Assembly: GCF_902702915.1 (NCBI RefSeq)
Contig: NZ_LR738849.1
Coordinates: forward strand, 124,001-188,000
Length of the DNA: 64,000 bases
DNA from: Desulfovibrio sp. 86
GTDB lineage: Bacteria; Desulfobacterota; Desulfovibrionia; Desulfovibrionales; Desulfovibrionaceae
Direction: 5' to 3'
Shown here: in pieces, positions 9,437-18,063 of the stretch
How positions within the stretch are numbered: the first letter of the stretch is position 1
How the letters are laid out: every line of letters begins with the position of its first letter
Made by a program: the position numbers and the translations under genes
Notes under the pieces: model-generated
Database searches by the model: none
What the model was told of the DNA's origin: nothing
What the model saw: the letters and a program-made list of their open reading frames with translations, nothing else

Positions 9437-10315
9437 ATGAATGACCTGGTTTTTTCATTACGCAATGTGGGTAAAAGCCGTCCCGGCGCGGATGGCTTTC
9501 GCCTGCATATAGACGGCCTTGATGTTGTCCGTGGCAGCCTGCAGGCCCTAGTGGGGCCAAGCGGCTGCGGCAAGAGCACCGCGCTGGATCTGCTGGCTGG
9601 CATACTGCGCCCCGATGCGGGAGCGACTGAAGGCGCGACGCGGCAGGACACTGTGAAACTGGCGGACACTATGGCGCGGCAGGACAGTACGGAACCTGAG
9701 GAAGCGCCTTCACGCCGGGAACGCCGTTTTCTATTCAGCCCCACCCCCAATGCTGCCAACGACATACTGGTAAAGTGGCGTAAAAAAGACCTGAACTCCC
9801 TGGCCCGCCTGCGGCAGCGCCATCTTGGCTATGTACAGCAGACAGGCGGCCTGCTGCCCTTTCTGACTGCCCGTGACAACATCATGCTGCGTTGCAGCAG
9901 TCTGGGTTGCGTGACAGAACGCAGCCAGCAGATTCAGGGCATCGTGGACGGTCTCGGCATAGGACGCCTGCTTGAGCAATACCCCGCCACCCTTTCCGTG
10001 GGTGAGCGCCAGCGGGTCGCCATTGCCGCCGCCCTGGCGCATGCGCCCGAAATGGTGCTTGCGGACGAACCCACGGCGGCCCTTGATCCAGTGCACGCGC
10101 GCAATGCCCTGCGGATTTTCGCAAATCTGGCCCAAAAGATGAATATTACCGTGCTTATGGTGACGCACAGTCTTGAAATGGCTGTGGAAGCGGGCTTCAG
10201 CCCCATCCGGGTGACGCTCGACCAGGGCGGGGCGGACGCCATATCCCGCATCGATCACAGGATGGATGACAGCCCCGCTGCTCCCGGCTTCGAACTGCAA
10301 GGAGAACGGGCATGA
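9437..10315 (+). CDS. ABC transporter ATPase (LolD/TagT-like)
   Basis: 292 aa. Walker A GPSGCGKST near residues 40-48, signature LSVGERQR near 186-193 and Walker B MVLADEPT near 205-212 are all present, with an H-loop in MVTHS. The pattern is typical of the MacB/LolD branch that pairs with FtsX-type permeases. About 60 extra residues lie between Walker A and the Q-loop region (roughly residues 62-120), rich in Arg, Glu and Ser, which is unusual. The stop overlaps the permease start by 4 nt (ATGA), so the two are coupled. In type VI regulatory clusters the equivalent pair is TagT/TagS, and the SUMF1 neighbour supports that comparison. Confidence 0.88.
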   Translation: MNDLVFSLRNVGKSRPGADGFRLHIDGLDVVRGSLQALVGPSGCGKSTALDLLAGILRPDAGATEGATRQDTVKLADTMARQDSTEPEEAPSRRERRFLFSPTPNAANDILVKWRKKDLNSLARLRQRHLGYVQQTGGLLPFLTARDNIMLRCSSLGCVTERSQQIQGIVDGLGIGRLLEQYPATLSVGERQRVAIAAALAHAPEMVLADEPTAALDPVHARNALRIFANLAQKMNITVLMVTHSLEMAVEAGFSPIRVTLDQGGADAISRIDHRMDDSPAAPGFELQGERA

Positions 10316-11595
10316 GCACCCCAGCCGCTCCTGTGCGCCGCACGAGGACATTGAGGCAGATGCTGCGCCTCTCCTGGCGGGATTACGCCTATGAAAAGCT
10401 GCTCTCGGCCTGCGCGATCCTGGGTCTGGCCGCCGTGCTCACCCCCCTGCTGGTTCTCTACGGCGTCAAATTCGGAGTGATGCAAACCCTTACGGACAGG
10501 CTGCGCAGCGAACCACGCACCCTGGAAATCTCCCCTGTGGTCAGCGGCCGTTTTTCAATGAAATATCTTGACGAGCTTGCCGCGCATCCTGACGTGGCCT
10601 TTGTGCTGCCGCGCACGCGCTCCATTGCCGCCACCATGGATCTTGTGGCAGGCCAGGGCACAGACCGCACAACCCTTGTGGCTTCACTGGAACCGACAGG
10701 TCCGGGCGATCCGCTTCTCCAGCGTTATGGGGCGACCGAGCCTGTCATGCCCGAACACCCCGACAAAGAGCCCATTGGCGTGTCCCTGTCAGCCTCGGCT
10801 GCGGAAAAGCTTCATGCAGCCATGGGCGACACCATCACAGGCCGTGTGGAGCGCCGCTATGCCGGGCAGATGCAGAGCGTGCGCGTTTCCTTGCGCGTTG
10901 TGTCCGTGCTGCCCCTTGCGGCGCAGCAGAAGGATGTGGCCTTCATTCCGCTGCCTCTGCTGGAAGCCACGGAAGACTACCGCGATGGCCGCGCTGTGCC
11001 CGAGCTTGGCACAAACAATGGATGGACAGGCGAAGCCCGCCCGCAGGAGGCCCGTTTGTACCCCGGTTTCAGGCTGTACGCCAGGGATCTTGATGCCGTC
11101 ATGCGCCTGCGTCAGGGATTTGCGCAGCAAAAGCTTGATGTGTACACCCATGCGGAAGAGATTGAGCAGATCAACAGCCTGGCCCGCGCCCTGAATCTTG
11201 TTTTTGCCCTCATTTGCGCCGCCACGGCAGCCGGATTTCTGGCCTCCACCACAAGCAGCACCCTGGCCAGCGTCAAACGCAAGGAACGCACGCTCGGCCT
11301 GCTGAACCTGGCAGGCTTCACCACTGGTGAGCTCATGTTGCTGCCCCTGACGCAATCCCTGCTTACCGCCCTGTTGGGCACTGCTCTGGCATCGGGTCTG
11401 TACACCCTGGCAGCCTTGGCCATAAACCAGCTTTTCAGTTCCAGCCTCAGTGGTATGGAACAGGTCTGCCGCCTGCTGCCGCAACATTTTCTGCTGGCAT
11501 TCGCCGCCGTGGCAGGACTTGCTCTGGCGGCAGCCCTTGGGCCTGCCTTGCGGGCCGCGCGCATAGAACCTTCGGAGGTTATCCGTGAAGTTTAG
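10312..11595 (+). CDS. FtsX-type ABC permease (TagS/LolC-like)
   Basis: 427 aa. One membrane segment near residues 33-56 is followed by a large extracytoplasmic domain (about 60-285) and three further membrane segments (about 290-312, 340-370 and 393-418). This is the 1+3 topology of MacB/LolC/FtsX permeases, which transmit ATP-driven motion across the inner membrane instead of forming a classic substrate channel. The C-terminus GPALRAARIEPSEVIREV is the standard end of this family. It overlaps the ATPase gene by 4 nt and the SUMF1 gene by 11 nt. The likely role is signal or force transmission to the periplasmic proteins of the operon. Confidence 0.87.
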   Translation: MSTPAAPVRRTRTLRQMLRLSWRDYAYEKLLSACAILGLAAVLTPLLVLYGVKFGVMQTLTDRLRSEPRTLEISPVVSGRFSMKYLDELAAHPDVAFVLPRTRSIAATMDLVAGQGTDRTTLVASLEPTGPGDPLLQRYGATEPVMPEHPDKEPIGVSLSASAAEKLHAAMGDTITGRVERRYAGQMQSVRVSLRVVSVLPLAAQQKDVAFIPLPLLEATEDYRDGRAVPELGTNNGWTGEARPQEARLYPGFRLYARDLDAVMRLRQGFAQQKLDVYTHAEEIEQINSLARALNLVFALICAATAAGFLASTTSSTLASVKRKERTLGLLNLAGFTTGELMLLPLTQSLLTALLGTALASGLYTLAALAINQLFSSSLSGMEQVCRLLPQHFLLAFAAVAGLALAAALGPALRAARIEPSEVIREV

Positions 11596-13291
11596 GTACT
11601 GCCGTCAGGCAAGTCTTTCCCTGTTCAGGCTGGCGCTGCTTTGCAGCCTGTTTTGCCTTATGGCATTGCCGTCTCCGGCCACTGCGGCACTGGCCCGCAA
11701 AGGCGAACTCAGCCTGGCGGACGCCACCAATCCCAAACCCGCAGATGACGACATCATACTGCCCATGCCCTGCAACTTGACCATGGCGTTCAAGCTGGTG
11801 GCGGTGCCCGCCAAAGGCCTGCTGTGGGACATGCCCATGCGGCCGGGCATTGACGACAGCGCCAATGCCGATCGGGCTTATTATGACCGCCGGTACAACA
11901 CGGCCCTCTCAGGGGCGTTTTCCCTTGAAGATCTGCCGCCGGACTGGCGCAAACTGGCCCCCAAGGGGCAAAACTATTTTTATTTTGTCGCCAAATACGA
12001 GGTTTCCAACCTGCAATGGCAGGCCGTCATGGACAATGCCTGTCCGGCAACGCAGCCTCCCTCGGCCGAAGCCGCAAAACCCGTTACCGACATAAGCTGG
12101 TACGCGGCCGTGGACTTTACGCAAAAATACACGGCCTGGCTTTTGCAGAACTCGCCCCAGTCGTTGCCGCACTTTTCAGGCGACAACCGCAACGTGGGTT
12201 TTGTGCGCCTGCCCACGGAAACAGAATGGGAGTATGCCGCGCGCGGCGGCCATATGGCAGGCAGCCAGCAGCTTCTGCAGGAAGACTTTTTTGCCTTGCC
12301 CGCAGGGGCCAATAAAGAGGACTATGCCGTGTACCGGCCCGAAGGGTCTGCTCGCGTTGAAGACACCGCCAACATCGGGTCACGCAAGCCCAATCCTCTC
12401 GGAATTTACGACACCGCTGGCAATGCCGCAGAAATGGTGCTGGACGCCTTTCGCTTTTCGCTGGCTGGCCGCCTGCACGGCTCCGCTGGCGGTTTTGTGC
12501 GCAAGGGCGGCTCCTTCCTTTCCGGCGAGGCCGAAATCTTGCCAGGACGCCGTGAAGAAACCCCGTTCTTTATGGCCGATGGTCCCGCGCACGCGCGTGA
12601 TATGGGTTTTCGCCCTGTCATTTCCGGCATTAATACACCTGGCGGCAGCCGCCCGCAGGAATTGCAGGCAGAATGGAGCAAGGCTGGCGAGTCAATGACC
12701 GCTGCTGGCTATGACACGCAGGCCGCGCGCAATCCGCTTGAAGAACTCGACCGCCTGCTTGTGTCCGCCCCCAATGAGGCCGTGAAAAAAAATCTTCAGG
12801 AACTGCGCAATACCATTAAAGAAAACAATATCATGCTCGAGCGGCAAAAGCAGCTTGAGGCGCAATCGCTCTTGCGCACCGGCGTGTACATGACTGAAAC
12901 TATCCGCAATTACTCCAGCAGGCGCAAATCCCTGCAATCCCAGCTTGAGGGCATGCAGCGGGACAGCAAGACGACCAAGGGGGCCGAGCTTGAAAAACTG
13001 CGCCAGATAATGGATACTGCCCACAGAGGGCTTGTCATGCTGGATACCAGCCTGGACAAGTCTTTGACCTTTTACCGCAGCAAGGTGGAGGACGGCGCGC
13101 AGTTGACGCCGGAAACACTGTCGGCTGCCTATGACTCTCTGAGCAAAGACTTCAGCGGCAGTGACCCCTTCAACGAAAACATGCGGCGCAACCTTGAGTT
13201 GTACCGAAAGCATGTGGACTTGTTACGCAAAAACAAGGTGCTGTCGCGTGAGGCCATGCAGAAGGAAATTTTGGAACGTCGCTTTCAGTAG
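11585..13291 (+). CDS. Exported SUMF1/formylglycine-generating-like domain protein with coiled-coil tail (TagR-like)
   Basis: 568 aa from GTG 11585, inside the end of the permease gene. Residues about 1-34 form a signal peptide (ALLCSLFCLMALPSPATAA). A SUMF1-type domain covers about 110-345, with the recognisable segments EVSNLQWQAVM, RLPTETEWEYAARGG, NPLGIYDTAGNAAEMV, KGGSF and MGFRPV. The remaining 220 residues are helical with heptad-like Leu spacing. I see no evidence that the sulfatase-activating cysteine pair is kept, so a structural or binding role like TagR is more likely than formylglycine formation. Together with the ATPase and permease it completes a TagT-S-R-like set. Confidence 0.82.
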   Translation: MKFRYCRQASLSLFRLALLCSLFCLMALPSPATAALARKGELSLADATNPKPADDDIILPMPCNLTMAFKLVAVPAKGLLWDMPMRPGIDDSANADRAYYDRRYNTALSGAFSLEDLPPDWRKLAPKGQNYFYFVAKYEVSNLQWQAVMDNACPATQPPSAEAAKPVTDISWYAAVDFTQKYTAWLLQNSPQSLPHFSGDNRNVGFVRLPTETEWEYAARGGHMAGSQQLLQEDFFALPAGANKEDYAVYRPEGSARVEDTANIGSRKPNPLGIYDTAGNAAEMVLDAFRFSLAGRLHGSAGGFVRKGGSFLSGEAEILPGRREETPFFMADGPAHARDMGFRPVISGINTPGGSRPQELQAEWSKAGESMTAAGYDTQAARNPLEELDRLLVSAPNEAVKKNLQELRNTIKENNIMLERQKQLEAQSLLRTGVYMTETIRNYSSRRKSLQSQLEGMQRDSKTTKGAELEKLRQIMDTAHRGLVMLDTSLDKSLTFYRSKVEDGAQLTPETLSAAYDSLSKDFSGSDPFNENMRRNLELYRKHVDLLRKNKVLSREAMQKEILERRFQ

Positions 13292-13305
13292 CCAAAGGAG
13301 TTTTT

Positions 13306-14208
13306 ATGGCTGATAAAATGCGCATTGGGTGGATTGGCACTGGCGTTATGGGTTTGTCCATGGCGGGGCATCTGCAGGCCGCAGGTTACCCCCTGACCGT
13401 ATACAACCGCACACGCGCCAAGGCTGAACCGCTGCTTGCCAAGGGGGCGCAATGGGCTGATACCCCGCGTGAAGTAGCGGCCAAATCCGATGTTGTCTTT
13501 ACCATTGTGGGCTACCCCCGCGATGTGGAAAGCGTTATTCTTGGCGAAAACGGCGTCTTGCAGGGTCTGGCCTCTGGCGGCCTTGTGTGCGACATGAGCA
13601 CGTCCAGCCCCGTTCTTGCAGAACGCATCGCCGTGGTGGCCCTGCAACAGGGCTGCGTTTCACTTGACGCTCCCGTGACGGGCGGCGATATCGGCGCCCG
13701 CAACGCAACCCTCTCCATCTTTGTGGGCGGCGACAAAGAGGGGTATGAAAAGCTTGAACCCTGCTTCAACGCCATGGGCAAGAACATTCTGCACTGCGGT
13801 GCGGCCGGATTTGGTCAGAAGGCCAAGCTTGCCAATCAGGTGGCCATTGCCGGCGTCATGTTCAGCGTGTGCGAATCCTGCTTTTTCGCGCAGGAAGCGG
13901 GCCTTGACGTAGCCAAGTGGATGGAACTGGTGATACCTGGATCTGGTGGCAGTAACGCCATGAATACCTTGGGGCGCCGCATCCTCAAAAGTGATTTTGC
14001 CCCTGGTTTTTTCATCAATCACTTTATTAAAGACCTCGGCCTCTGCCTTGACGAATGCCGCCGCATGCAGATTGTGCTGCCCGGCATAGGTCTGGCTGAA
14101 CAGCTGTACCGCAGCATGCAGGCCAGAGGACAGGGCGACCTGGGCACCCAGGCGCTTATTGACTGCCTTGCCACCCTTTCCGGCAAGCAGTGGCGCTCGC
14201 ACAGCTAG
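13306..14208 (+). CDS. NAD(P)-dependent beta-hydroxyacid dehydrogenase (3-hydroxyisobutyrate dehydrogenase family)
   Basis: 300 aa, the usual family length. A Rossmann motif GTGVMG is found at residues 8-13 and a following NRT at the end of beta-2, which favours NADP. The conserved substrate loop DAPVTGGDIGA and the catalytic lysine in GQKAKLANQ (about residue 175) are present. The family oxidises or reduces small hydroxyacids such as 3-hydroxyisobutyrate, tartronate semialdehyde or glyoxylate/succinic semialdehyde, and the sequence alone does not fix the substrate. It starts 14 nt after the SUMF1 gene with RBS AAAGGAG, so it may share the upstream transcript, although no functional link to that module is apparent. 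A strong terminator follows. Confidence 0.88.
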   Translation: MADKMRIGWIGTGVMGLSMAGHLQAAGYPLTVYNRTRAKAEPLLAKGAQWADTPREVAAKSDVVFTIVGYPRDVESVILGENGVLQGLASGGLVCDMSTSSPVLAERIAVVALQQGCVSLDAPVTGGDIGARNATLSIFVGGDKEGYEKLEPCFNAMGKNILHCGAAGFGQKAKLANQVAIAGVMFSVCESCFFAQEAGLDVAKWMELVIPGSGGSNAMNTLGRRILKSDFAPGFFINHFIKDLGLCLDECRRMQIVLPGIGLAEQLYRSMQARGQGDLGTQALIDCLATLSGKQWRSHS

Positions 14209-14220
14209 CACAGCCTTTCC

Positions 14221-14253
14221 CCGCCCGGCAGTAACGTCTGCCGGGCGGTTTTT
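14221..14253 (+). terminator. Rho-independent terminator
   Basis: Arms of 11 bp (14221-14231 CCGCCCGGCAG and 14238-14248), a 6-nt loop and a run of five T. It sits 13 nt after the dehydrogenase stop and closes the long plus-strand unit that begins before the window. Confidence 0.92.
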
Positions 14254-14311
14254 GCCTGCATGACGCGTCTGCACCCCCTCTCCTTGGGCGAACCAGTTCG
14301 TGGAGGCCGCC

Positions 14312-16345
14312 ATGACCCTGAACTTTCCCCAAAATCCCTTGCAAGACCCTGAACTGGAGTCCTACCGCTCCTTTCTGCTGTCTCGAAGCGACAGATTCAC
14401 GACAGAAATGGAGCGCATACAAAGCCTCCACAGTTCCTTGCGCTCGTATGCCAACCTGCACGCCACCCTTGGGGCGCACGAGGCCAAAGACGCTTCGGGG
14501 CAGCCCGTATGGCGACTGCGCGAATACATGCCCAATGCAGACGCGGTATGGCTGACCACAGACAAGCTCAACTTCCAGCGCCATGCGCGCTATCAGTATC
14601 AGCGCGTCAAGGACGGTTTTTTTGAACTCGTCCTGCCGCAGGACGCCTTGCAGCACGGCACCTATATGGAATTGCGCGTCCAGGCCGATGGAGGCACAGA
14701 CGAAGACCCGCAAACCCGCGCCCTGCGCAGGGTGCCCGCCTTCGCCCAATGGGTTGAGCAGGACAAGACCATGCCCGGGCAATGGTGCGCCCGCCTCTGG
14801 CAGCCGGATACGCCGTTTCGCTTCAGGCACCGCAGGCCGCGCCTGGAGGCTTTTCCCCGGATTTATGAGGCGCATGTGGGCATGGCGCAGCCAGCCCTGA
14901 ACCGCAGCGCCGACAGTGTGGGCAGCTACGCCAGTTTTACGCGCCATATTCTGCCGCGTATCCGTGAATGTGGCTATACCGTTGTGCAACTTATGGGCAT
15001 CCTTGAACACCCGCTGTACCGTTCTTTTGGGTACCAGGTCAGCAGCTACTTTGCGCCTTCGTCGCGCTATGGAACGCCGGACGAATTCAAGGCCCTGGTT
15101 GACGCCGCGCATGGGCTTGGTCTTGCCATTGTGCTTGACATTCCGCACGGGCACACCTGCCCCAACACCGAGCAGGGGCTGGCGCAGTACGACGGAAGCA
15201 ATTATTTTTTCACCAGTCAGCTTAACCAGTGGGGAACACCATCATTTGACTTCAGTCAGGAAATGGCGCGCCGCTTTCTGCTTTCCAACTGCCGGTACTG
15301 GCTTGAAGAGTTCAGGGTTGACGGTTTTCGCTTTGACGCCGTGGGCAACATTCTGTATCGCGATCACGGCAGGGATGACGACTTCATCCACGTCAGCCAC
15401 TGCTTTTATGATCGCGTGGGCCTGCCGCGTACCGATGAGGACGGTGAACTATATCTGTGCCTCGCCAACACGCTTATCCATCAGCTTTGCCCCTCCGCCC
15501 TTTCCATTGCGGAAGAGTTTTCGGGCATGCCGGGTCTGACCTGCCAGCCGCAAGACGGTGGACTTGGCTTTGATTACCGCTTTGCCATGGGCATACCCGA
15601 CTACTGGGCAAAGTGTATTGAAGAGCCGCGCGACATGGGCAGCCTGTGGTACGAAATGACCAACTACCGCCCGTATGACCGCACCATCAGCTATGTGGAA
15701 TGCCACGATCAGTGCATCAATGGCGATGACGCCATGATCTGGCGGCTGCTCGGCAATCGCATGCACAGCCACATGTCTGTTTTTACGGATGACTGGCACG
15801 TGTCGCGCGGTCTGGCCTTTTACAGACTCATGCGACTCATCACGCTGGCCACTGCCGATGCTGGCTATCTGAACTTTATGGGCAATGAATTCGGGCACCC
15901 CGAATGGTTGGACGCAGAAGCTTACGCCCACAGGCAATGGCAGTTGGCCGATGCGCAAGACCTCAGATACAGCCTGCTGGCGGCCTGGGACAAGGCGCAA
16001 ATGCTTACGCTTGTGCGCCCGCACCTTGAAAGCTTTTGCCAGAAGCCCATATTCCGCTTTATTCATGAAGAAAAGCGCCTGTTGGCCTTTGAGCGCGGCC
16101 AGTTACTTTTTGTTTTTAATTTTCATGAGCTTGAGGCGCAAAAATCCCTGACCTTTGCCGTCACTCCCGGCAAGTATGTGGAGATGATGAGTTCTGACGA
16201 AAAACGCTTTGGCGGGCACGGCAACCTTGATACAGAGGGGCAGGTAACGGAGCATTTTACCACCCCGCTGCCCGACAGACAGGAGGCCGATATTCACCTG
16301 TATCTGCCGCCATTAGTGGGACTTGCCCTGATTCGCCAAAAATAA
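14312..16345 (+). CDS. 1,4-alpha-glucan branching enzyme, eukaryotic-type GH13
   Basis: 677 aa from ATG 14312, chosen because GGAGG at 14302-14306 precedes it at normal spacing (a GTG at 14300 is also in frame). An N-terminal beta-sandwich region is followed by a GH13 barrel: GFRFDAVG with nucleophile Asp342, AEEFSGMP with acid/base Glu401 and YVECHDQ with Asp466. GNEFGHPEWLD is typical of glycogen branching enzymes of the eukaryotic (GBE1-like) group. The enzyme creates alpha-1,6 branches in glycogen. It stands alone between two terminators with no other glycogen gene in the window. Confidence 0.85.
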   Translation: MTLNFPQNPLQDPELESYRSFLLSRSDRFTTEMERIQSLHSSLRSYANLHATLGAHEAKDASGQPVWRLREYMPNADAVWLTTDKLNFQRHARYQYQRVKDGFFELVLPQDALQHGTYMELRVQADGGTDEDPQTRALRRVPAFAQWVEQDKTMPGQWCARLWQPDTPFRFRHRRPRLEAFPRIYEAHVGMAQPALNRSADSVGSYASFTRHILPRIRECGYTVVQLMGILEHPLYRSFGYQVSSYFAPSSRYGTPDEFKALVDAAHGLGLAIVLDIPHGHTCPNTEQGLAQYDGSNYFFTSQLNQWGTPSFDFSQEMARRFLLSNCRYWLEEFRVDGFRFDAVGNILYRDHGRDDDFIHVSHCFYDRVGLPRTDEDGELYLCLANTLIHQLCPSALSIAEEFSGMPGLTCQPQDGGLGFDYRFAMGIPDYWAKCIEEPRDMGSLWYEMTNYRPYDRTISYVECHDQCINGDDAMIWRLLGNRMHSHMSVFTDDWHVSRGLAFYRLMRLITLATADAGYLNFMGNEFGHPEWLDAEAYAHRQWQLADAQDLRYSLLAAWDKAQMLTLVRPHLESFCQKPIFRFIHEEKRLLAFERGQLLFVFNFHELEAQKSLTFAVTPGKYVEMMSSDEKRFGGHGNLDTEGQVTEHFTTPLPDRQEADIHLYLPPLVGLALIRQK

Positions 16346-16399
16346 TTTAGAAAATGTGTTGACAGACCAAGTGGTTCAGCGTAGTTATCTTCCTCGCGT

Positions 16400-16476
16400 C
16401 GGGATGTAGCGCAGCCTGGGAGCGCACTTGAATGGGGTTCAAGGGGTCGAAGGTTCAAATCCTTTCATCCCGACCA
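16400..16476 (+). tRNA. tRNA-Pro(GGG), left copy
   Basis: 77 nt with encoded CCA. The acceptor stem is CGGGATG/CATCCCG, the D stem GCGC, the anticodon stem CTTGA/TCAAG with loop ATGGGGT, giving anticodon GGG, and the T stem GAAGG/CCTTT. It differs from the copy at 34543-34619, on the other strand, by one base in the D loop (C here, T there). It marks the left edge of the accessory island. Confidence 0.95.
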
Positions 16477-16497
16477 GCTTAAAAGCAAATGAAAAAT

Positions 16498-16529
16498 GCC
16501 GTTTAGGGTAAAACCTGAACGGCTTTTTT
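16498..16529 (+). terminator. Terminator after tRNA-Pro
   Basis: GCCGTT/AACGGC arms with a further AGG/CCT pairing, followed by six T, 22 nt after the tRNA CCA end. Confidence 0.8.
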
Positions 16530-16865
16530 CATTATAAAACATATCAGCACGTTACGCATGCTGAAGCGGATTATGGTCATGACAAGGCACCCTACTCACG
16601 GTATCATGAAACTATGGCTAGCCTTAACTGCGTACAAGACCGAGTTGACATATACACAGGCTATCAGAGATGATCTTGCGACAATGGGAACCAAGAGCGC
16701 TTCAAGATAACCACCTATTTTTCCGATGATTTAGCCTCTGCCTGGTATTTCCTGAGTGGGTTGTCCACAGAACACCCGGAAGGGAATACCCGGAAGGGCC
16801 ACGTTGATTTTGCTCTGTGGTCGTATAGTTGTGTATTGCTATTTGTGAGGACGGGGATTTTAGCT
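16530..16865. other. Non-coding stretch between tRNA-Pro terminator and dam
   Basis: About 335 nt with no ORF that I can support. The frame of the methylase stays open upstream to 16761 but has no convincing start there. The segment likely holds the promoter of the methylase gene. I see no integrase remnant in any frame. Confidence 0.5.
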
Positions 16866-17702
16866 ATGAAAAAAAGCATGTTGGTTTCCCCTGTACTCAA
16901 ATGGGTGGGTGGCAAACGCCAACTGCTGGACGTGCTAAAACCACTGTTGCCTCAGAGGGTTACTACATATTGTGAACCATTTGCAGGCGGCGGCGCATTG
17001 CTTTTTAATTTGCAACCAAAAACCGCCTATGTGAATGATATTAATAAGGAATTGATTCGCGTCTATGAGATTATACAACGTGACGTTGAAGCCCTTATAG
17101 CCGCATTACAAGACTTCAAGAATGAAGCTGATTTTTTCTATTCTGTTCGCGACTGGGACAGAGACAGGGAAAAGTACTCTTCGTTAACTGATGTTCAAAA
17201 AGCCGCCCGCATTCTTTACCTTAACAAAACGTGCTATAATGGTTTGTTTCGCGTTAACAGCGCGGGGGAATTTAATTCTCCGTTTGGGAATTACCGTAAC
17301 CCCAATATCGTTAATGCCCCGACGTTGCGGGCGGTGAGCTCATATCTGAACGCTGCCGCAATACATTTGACTTCAATCGATTACGCTGAAGTTCTGCAAG
17401 CATTGCCGAAAGGGACATTTGTTTATCTTGACCCACCTTATGACCCAGTTTCAAATACTTCCAGCTTTACAGGTTATGCAAAGGGTGGGTTTTCTCGTGA
17501 TGAACAGATACGACTCCGCAAATCCTGTGATGCATTGCATAGACGTGGATTGAAGTTTATGCTTTCGAATTCTGCAACGGATTTTATCAAAGAGCAGTAC
17601 GCTGCTTATAACATTACCATTGTACAGGCAAAACGGGCGATAAATTCCGACGCGACAAAACGTGGGGGAATTGATGAGGTGGTGGTGAGAAACTATGAGT
17701 AA
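16866..17702 (+). CDS. dam: Dam-type (D12 class) adenine-N6 DNA methyltransferase
   Basis: 278 aa from ATG 16866. KWVGGKRQLL at the N-terminus, the AdoMet-binding EPFAGGGALLF near residue 40 and the catalytic DPPY at 189-192 place it in the D12/alpha group (Dam, M.DpnII, M.MboI). It methylates adenine, possibly in GATC, though the target cannot be read from the sequence. The stop overlaps the start of a truncated restriction gene by 8 nt, so it was part of a restriction-modification pair and is now an orphan methylase. Base composition is lower in GC than the flanking core genes, in keeping with transfer. Confidence 0.9.
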   Translation: MKKSMLVSPVLKWVGGKRQLLDVLKPLLPQRVTTYCEPFAGGGALLFNLQPKTAYVNDINKELIRVYEIIQRDVEALIAALQDFKNEADFFYSVRDWDRDREKYSSLTDVQKAARILYLNKTCYNGLFRVNSAGEFNSPFGNYRNPNIVNAPTLRAVSSYLNAAAIHLTSIDYAEVLQALPKGTFVYLDPPYDPVSNTSSFTGYAKGGFSRDEQIRLRKSCDALHRRGLKFMLSNSATDFIKEQYAAYNITIVQAKRAINSDATKRGGIDEVVVRNYE

Positions 17703-17874
17703 CGCACCAAAAACCCAAAACGACGCAACTTGGGAGCACCTCTTCACCAAGTATGACATTCTTAACCGCATTGCGTCGCACGGGCGTTTTGAGGTTTCTG
17801 CCTTGCAAATTAAAGAGTTCAGAGAACCGCGCCTGATGGCAAAATTTGACCATGCAATTGACCTTACCCCCTAA
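17695..17874 (+). pseudogene. N-terminal stump of a type II restriction endonuclease
   Basis: ATG 17695 overlaps the dam stop. The 59 residues (TWEHLFTKYDILNRIASHG, SALQIKEFREPRLMAKFDH) look like the start of a restriction-enzyme family that is commonly paired with D12 methylases. Homology ends at about 17858, exactly where an IS3-type end TGACCTTACCCCC begins, and the frame then stops inside the IS. The rest of the gene is not in the window. The family identity is from memory of the N-terminal pattern, so it is moderately certain. Confidence 0.6.
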
Positions 17875-18063
17875 AAGTATGCCATTGAAAAGTTAGTGTT
17901 CCTGACATAGGAGCACAAGAATGAAACGTAGCAGATTCACCGGAGAACAAATTATTGCGTTCTTGCGGCAAGCCAAGGCTGGAGTGCGCGTTGTCGATCT
18001 GTGCCGTCAGAATGGCATTTCGGATGCGACCATTTACAAATGGCGCAGCAAGTTCGGTGGGAT
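17859..18063 (+). mobile_element. IS3-family remnant, left copy (IR plus start of orfA)
   Basis: Begins with the terminal TGACCTTACCCCC and continues through an orfA start at 17921 (MKRSRFTGEQIIAFLRQ, with the HTH segment VVDLCRQNGISDATIYKWR). About 205 bp match the remnant at 34155-34476 in opposite orientation. The orfA frame breaks at 18063 and runs into a different, inverted fragment before stopping at 18097. It is not an active element. Confidence 0.8.

Noticed and set aside
11585..13291. Sulfatase-activating formylglycine enzyme
   Set aside because: No sulfatase gene is nearby and the cysteine pair is not evident; a TagR-like role fits the neighbours better.
16761..16865. Upstream extension of the Dam-type methylase
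   Set aside because: Family members start close to WVGGK; the extra residues show no similarity and the TTG start lacks a ribosome site.
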